In this document: positions 62,111 through 64,000 of the stretch, piece by piece
How the letters are laid out: the number at the start of each line of letters is the position of its first letter
How positions within the stretch are numbered: the first letter of the stretch is position 1
NCBI RefSeq assembly: GCF_001557875.1
Contig: NZ_LNRF01000014.1
Coordinates: 1 to 64,000 of the forward strand
DNA from: Vibrio splendidus
GTDB lineage: Bacteria; Pseudomonadota; Gammaproteobacteria; Enterobacterales; Vibrionaceae
DNA: 64,000 nt
Direction of reading: 5' to 3'
Position numbers and translations under genes: made by a program
Notes under the pieces: model-generated
The model's database searches: none
What the model saw: only the letters and a program-made list of their open reading frames with translations
Told to the model about the DNA's origin: nothing

Positions 62111-62139
62111 AAAGCACTGCCCATTGGCGGTGCTTTTTT
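62111..62139 (+). terminator. Intrinsic terminator of the dnaA operon
   Basis: A 9-bp stem with one G-T pair (AGCACTGCC / GGCGGTGCT, loop CATT) and T-run, 34 bp after gyrB. It abuts the stop of the convergent patatin gene. Confidence 0.88.
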
Positions 62140-63064
62140 ATGGCTGTTGTATATGGCGTCCCGCTGTTGCGACGAAATATTTACCTGACAACAGTCCTAC
62201 TTGGTAATCATGTTCAAGGGCGTGTTGAGGGCTACCTAATAGTGTGGAATGTAATGCTTTATCTGGATGGATTTCATAGATAGTGGCATCTGCTGGTGGG
62301 TTGTTCAGAAAAGATTGAGTAGCACGGTAATGCTCTTCATGTTTAAGCAATAAACTGACCATAGCTTTGGCTTTTGTCTTGCCCAGTAATTTACTGTATT
62401 TATTCATCCAGCGATGATCAAAGCTTGTTGAAATTGGAACGGTTCTAATTACAACAATATGCTTAAAACCACGGTTATAGGCTTCTTGTGCAGGGATCGG
62501 GGCGGTAATCCCACCATCAAGCCACTCTTCACCGTTCTTTTGAACTACGGCCGGGCTAATAAAAGGAACAGCGCATGAGGCTTTTAGTGCGTTCTGCCAA
62601 TTGTGTGAATCTAAGTCAAAGTAGGTTGGTTTGTGATGAGTAGCATGGCATGCACAGGCAAGGACTTTACAGCTCTTCATATTGTCCTGACCGACTTGCC
62701 AATTGAGCGGCAGGCTGGTTTTGGTTTGTTCCAGTAACCAATCAAAATTTAACCCTTTCTTTTGAGTTAAAAACTTATAAGTGTCGAAAAATTTAGGGCT
62801 TGCTGTTGCTTCTGTGATGACTTGATAAGCATGTCGATGTTGTCCGCATATATAGGATGCTAGGTTAAGAGAGCCCGCTGACGTGCCAATCATCAATGAA
62901 AACGGATTAAAGCTTTGTTCGAGAAAGGCATCTAACACGCCTGCTGTAAAAATTCCGCGTTGGCCGCCGCCTTCCGTCACCAGAGCCACCTTATCGATGT
63001 GAATATCTAGATGCGCTAAGGCATCGTAAGAGTGGAGTGCGTAAGATATATGCGTAGAAGACAT
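62138..63064 (-). CDS. Patatin-like phospholipase family protein (YjjU type)
   Basis: A 308-residue patatin-fold serine hydrolase. Oxyanion loop GGGQRGIFTAG (about 33-43), nucleophile elbow GTSAGS (Ser about 63) and the catalytic Asp in DGG (about 181) are all intact. It follows E. coli YjjU along its length (ASYICGQ..., ASCAVPFISP, IRTVP). The ATG at 63064 is preferred; an upstream TTG (63100) would add a short hydrophobic segment that could be misread as a signal peptide. Substrate unknown. Confidence 0.88.
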   Translation of the reverse strand: MSSTHISYALHSYDALAHLDIHIDKVALVTEGGGQRGIFTAGVLDAFLEQSFNPFSLMIGTSAGSLNLASYICGQHRHAYQVITEATASPKFFDTYKFLTQKKGLNFDWLLEQTKTSLPLNWQVGQDNMKSCKVLACACHATHHKPTYFDLDSHNWQNALKASCAVPFISPAVVQKNGEEWLDGGITAPIPAQEAYNRGFKHIVVIRTVPISTSFDHRWMNKYSKLLGKTKAKAMVSLLLKHEEHYRATQSFLNNPPADATIYEIHPDKALHSTLLGSPQHALEHDYQVGLLSGKYFVATAGRHIQQP

Positions 63065-63193
63065 CAGAATTGCCACCAAAAGTGATAGAAAAGGATTCAA
63101 CCTGACTAGGATATGACCAATGATGGTTAATTAAAATTAAGTAATATTTATATAGCGTTTGGTTTTTCTTAACTAAAAAGTTGAATAACGCCG

Positions 63194-63222
63194 CTTGAAA
63201 AGCTCTTTGTGGCACCACATAT
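63194..63222 (+). promoter_or_regulatory. Candidate heat-shock (sigma-32) promoter of ibpA
   Basis: CTTGAAA (63194-63200) is a perfect RpoH -35 element. After a 14-bp spacer comes CCACATAT (63215-63222), close to the -10 consensus CCCATNT. A start near 63229 would give a leader of about 258 nt before the heat-shock gene. Confidence 0.65.
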
Positions 63223-63390
63223 CTATTTGTGAAGAGGATGACTGTCTTGCTCATAAGAGAAGAAACAGAACCTTCATTACCGCTGACGAAGTATCGCTCA
63301 ACAGAGGATAACTTTGGTAGCACACAATTTAAAAATTGATTCATTGTCATGTCCCAGCGTTGTCACCAACTGAGGTGAAACCCGAGGAAT

Positions 63391-63460
63391 GCGAATTGAA
63401 TCTCTTAGCTGTTTACTGGGTCATACACAGGTTCGATCTAAGTAAAATTCGCAGCTAAGA
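63391..63460 (+). promoter_or_regulatory. Interleaved-helix RNA element in the ibpA leader
   Basis: Two perfect pairings are interleaved: GCGAATT (63391-63397) with AATTCGC (63446-63452), and TCTTAGCTG (63403-63411) with CAGCTAAGA (63452-63460). They share base 63452, so they form either an H-type pseudoknot (8+7 bp, stacked) or two alternative folds. The element ends 15 nt before the AGGA Shine-Dalgarno (63476-63479) of ibpA. A small TCACC/GGTGA hairpin precedes it at 63363-63378. A temperature-responsive role is inferred. Confidence 0.5.
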
Positions 63461-63486
63461 CTATTGCTTACTAAAAGGATAGCATT

Positions 63487-63921
63487 ATGAGAACTGTAGA
63501 TTTCACTCCACTTTACCGCAACGCAATCGGCTTCGATCGCCTATTCAACATGATGGAAGCGAACACGTCGAAAAATTCTTCTGGCGGTTACCCTCCATAC
63601 AACATCGAGCAAAAAGACGAGAATAACTACCGCATTACTATGGCAGTAGCGGGCTTTGCTGATGACCAATTAGATCTCACTCAAAAAGAGAACATGCTAA
63701 TTGTGAAGGGTGAGCGTAAAGCAGAAGCAGAGAAAACCTTCGTATATCAAGGTATTGCAGAGCGCGATTTCGAACGCAAATTCCAACTGGCTGACTACGT
63801 AAAAGTGGTAGGTGCGAGCATGGAAAATGGTCTTCTTCACATTGACCTAGAGCGCGAAATCCCAGAAGCGATGCAACCACGTAAGATTGCTATCAATGGT
63901 AATAGCCTACTAGAAGGCTAA
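63487..63921 (+). CDS. ibpA: Small heat-shock protein of the IbpA/Hsp20 family
   Basis: A 144-residue ATP-independent holdase that coats aggregating proteins. N-terminal arm MRTVDFTPLYRNAIGFDRLFNMM, alpha-crystallin domain about 36-125 (YPPYNIEQKDENNYRITMAVAGF...), ending ISGL-like GLLHIDLEREIPE, and a C-terminal tail with the I-x-I-like PRKIAING. Only one ibp gene is seen, as in other vibrios. AAAAGGA precedes the ATG by 7 nt. Confidence 0.95.
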   Translation: MRTVDFTPLYRNAIGFDRLFNMMEANTSKNSSGGYPPYNIEQKDENNYRITMAVAGFADDQLDLTQKENMLIVKGERKAEAEKTFVYQGIAERDFERKFQLADYVKVVGASMENGLLHIDLEREIPEAMQPRKIAINGNSLLEG

Positions 63922-64000
63922 TACCCGTCATACTTGATGCTACAGCGTTGTTGACGTCGTAAATTCCCCGGATCGCCGGCCGCCCAAATCACATAGGTTT
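63922..64000. repeat. Probable dispersed Vibrio intergenic repeat
   Basis: The stretch after ibpA begins ATACCCGTCATACTTGATGC, continues CAGCGTTGTTGAC and ends near AATCACATAG. From memory this resembles a sequence found many times between genes in Vibrio chromosomes. It is cut by the window edge. Copies cannot be counted here. Confidence 0.45.

Noticed and set aside
63065..63100. Signal peptide on the patatin protein from a TTG start
   Set aside because: The ATG at 63064 aligns with YjjU; the hydrophobic extension needs a rare start codon without a clear ribosome site.
63238..63339. 33-codon ORF in the ibpA leader
   Set aside because: The ribosome site would touch the ATG with no spacing, and no family is recognised; kept only as part of the leader.
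1..64000. Mobile elements, prophage genes, CRISPR arrays, toxin-antitoxin or defence genes
   Set aside because: None found on either strand; gene order is the conserved origin-proximal Vibrio order throughout.

Overview
The window is a core-genome segment around the replication origin of the main chromosome of a gamma-proteobacterium, almost certainly a Vibrio. The support is the order mnmG-oriC-mioC-mnmE-yidC-yidD-rnpA-rpmH, a cystine-type amino-acid ABC transporter between rpmH and dnaA, dnaA-dnaN-recF-gyrB, parA/parB next to rsmG, and Vibrio-like protein sequences throughout. The species cannot be fixed by reading alone. No phage, insertion sequence, integron, CRISPR array or tRNA was seen.

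Layout. 1-640: the 5' end of a 16S rRNA gene on the minus strand with its tandem P1/P2 promoters and a boxA-like leader. 641-9055: yrdA, yrdB, aroE, hemF, tsaC, purEK behind a PurR box, a zinc-ribbon protein, smg, dprA and a LysM protein. 9196-15106: def-fmt-rsmB and trkA-trkH. 15133-22694: small conserved genes (DUF3157, trhA, spo0M, an unrecognised small basic ORF, yihD), ccoG, srkA-dsbA and a DUF2860 protein that looks like an outer-membrane barrel. 22770-31101: comM and the ilvGMEDA operon with leader peptide and attenuator. 31201-35238: punR/punC and a GGDEF protein. 35402-43872: glmU and the F1Fo ATP synthase operon. 44065-53097: parB, parA, rsmG, mnmG, oriC, mioC, mnmE, yidC, yidD, rnpA, rpmH. 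53304-62077: the amino-acid ABC transporter and dnaA-dnaN-recF-gyrB. 62138-64000: a YjjU-type patatin, an IbpA-type small heat-shock protein, and what looks like the start of a dispersed intergenic repeat.

The genes cover replication start and segregation (oriC, DnaA, clamp, RecF, gyrase, ParAB), translation (16S, RsmG, RsmB, TsaC, MnmE/MnmG, Def, Fmt, RnpA, L34), energy (ATP synthase, CcoG) and branched-chain amino-acid synthesis. I found no clearly new multi-gene system. The most interesting material is non-coding or very small: a heat-shock promoter with a long leader holding two interleaved perfect helices ahead of ibpA; a 15-codon plus 55-codon small-ORF pair with its own terminator at 17522-17775; a parS-like 16-mer inside recF; and regulatory sites placed where they would be expected to work (PurR at purE, FNR-like at ccoG, DnaA boxes and GATC clusters at oriC and dnaA).

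Site calls are from reading the sequence. RNA pairings were checked base by base, but no folding energies or database searches were possible.
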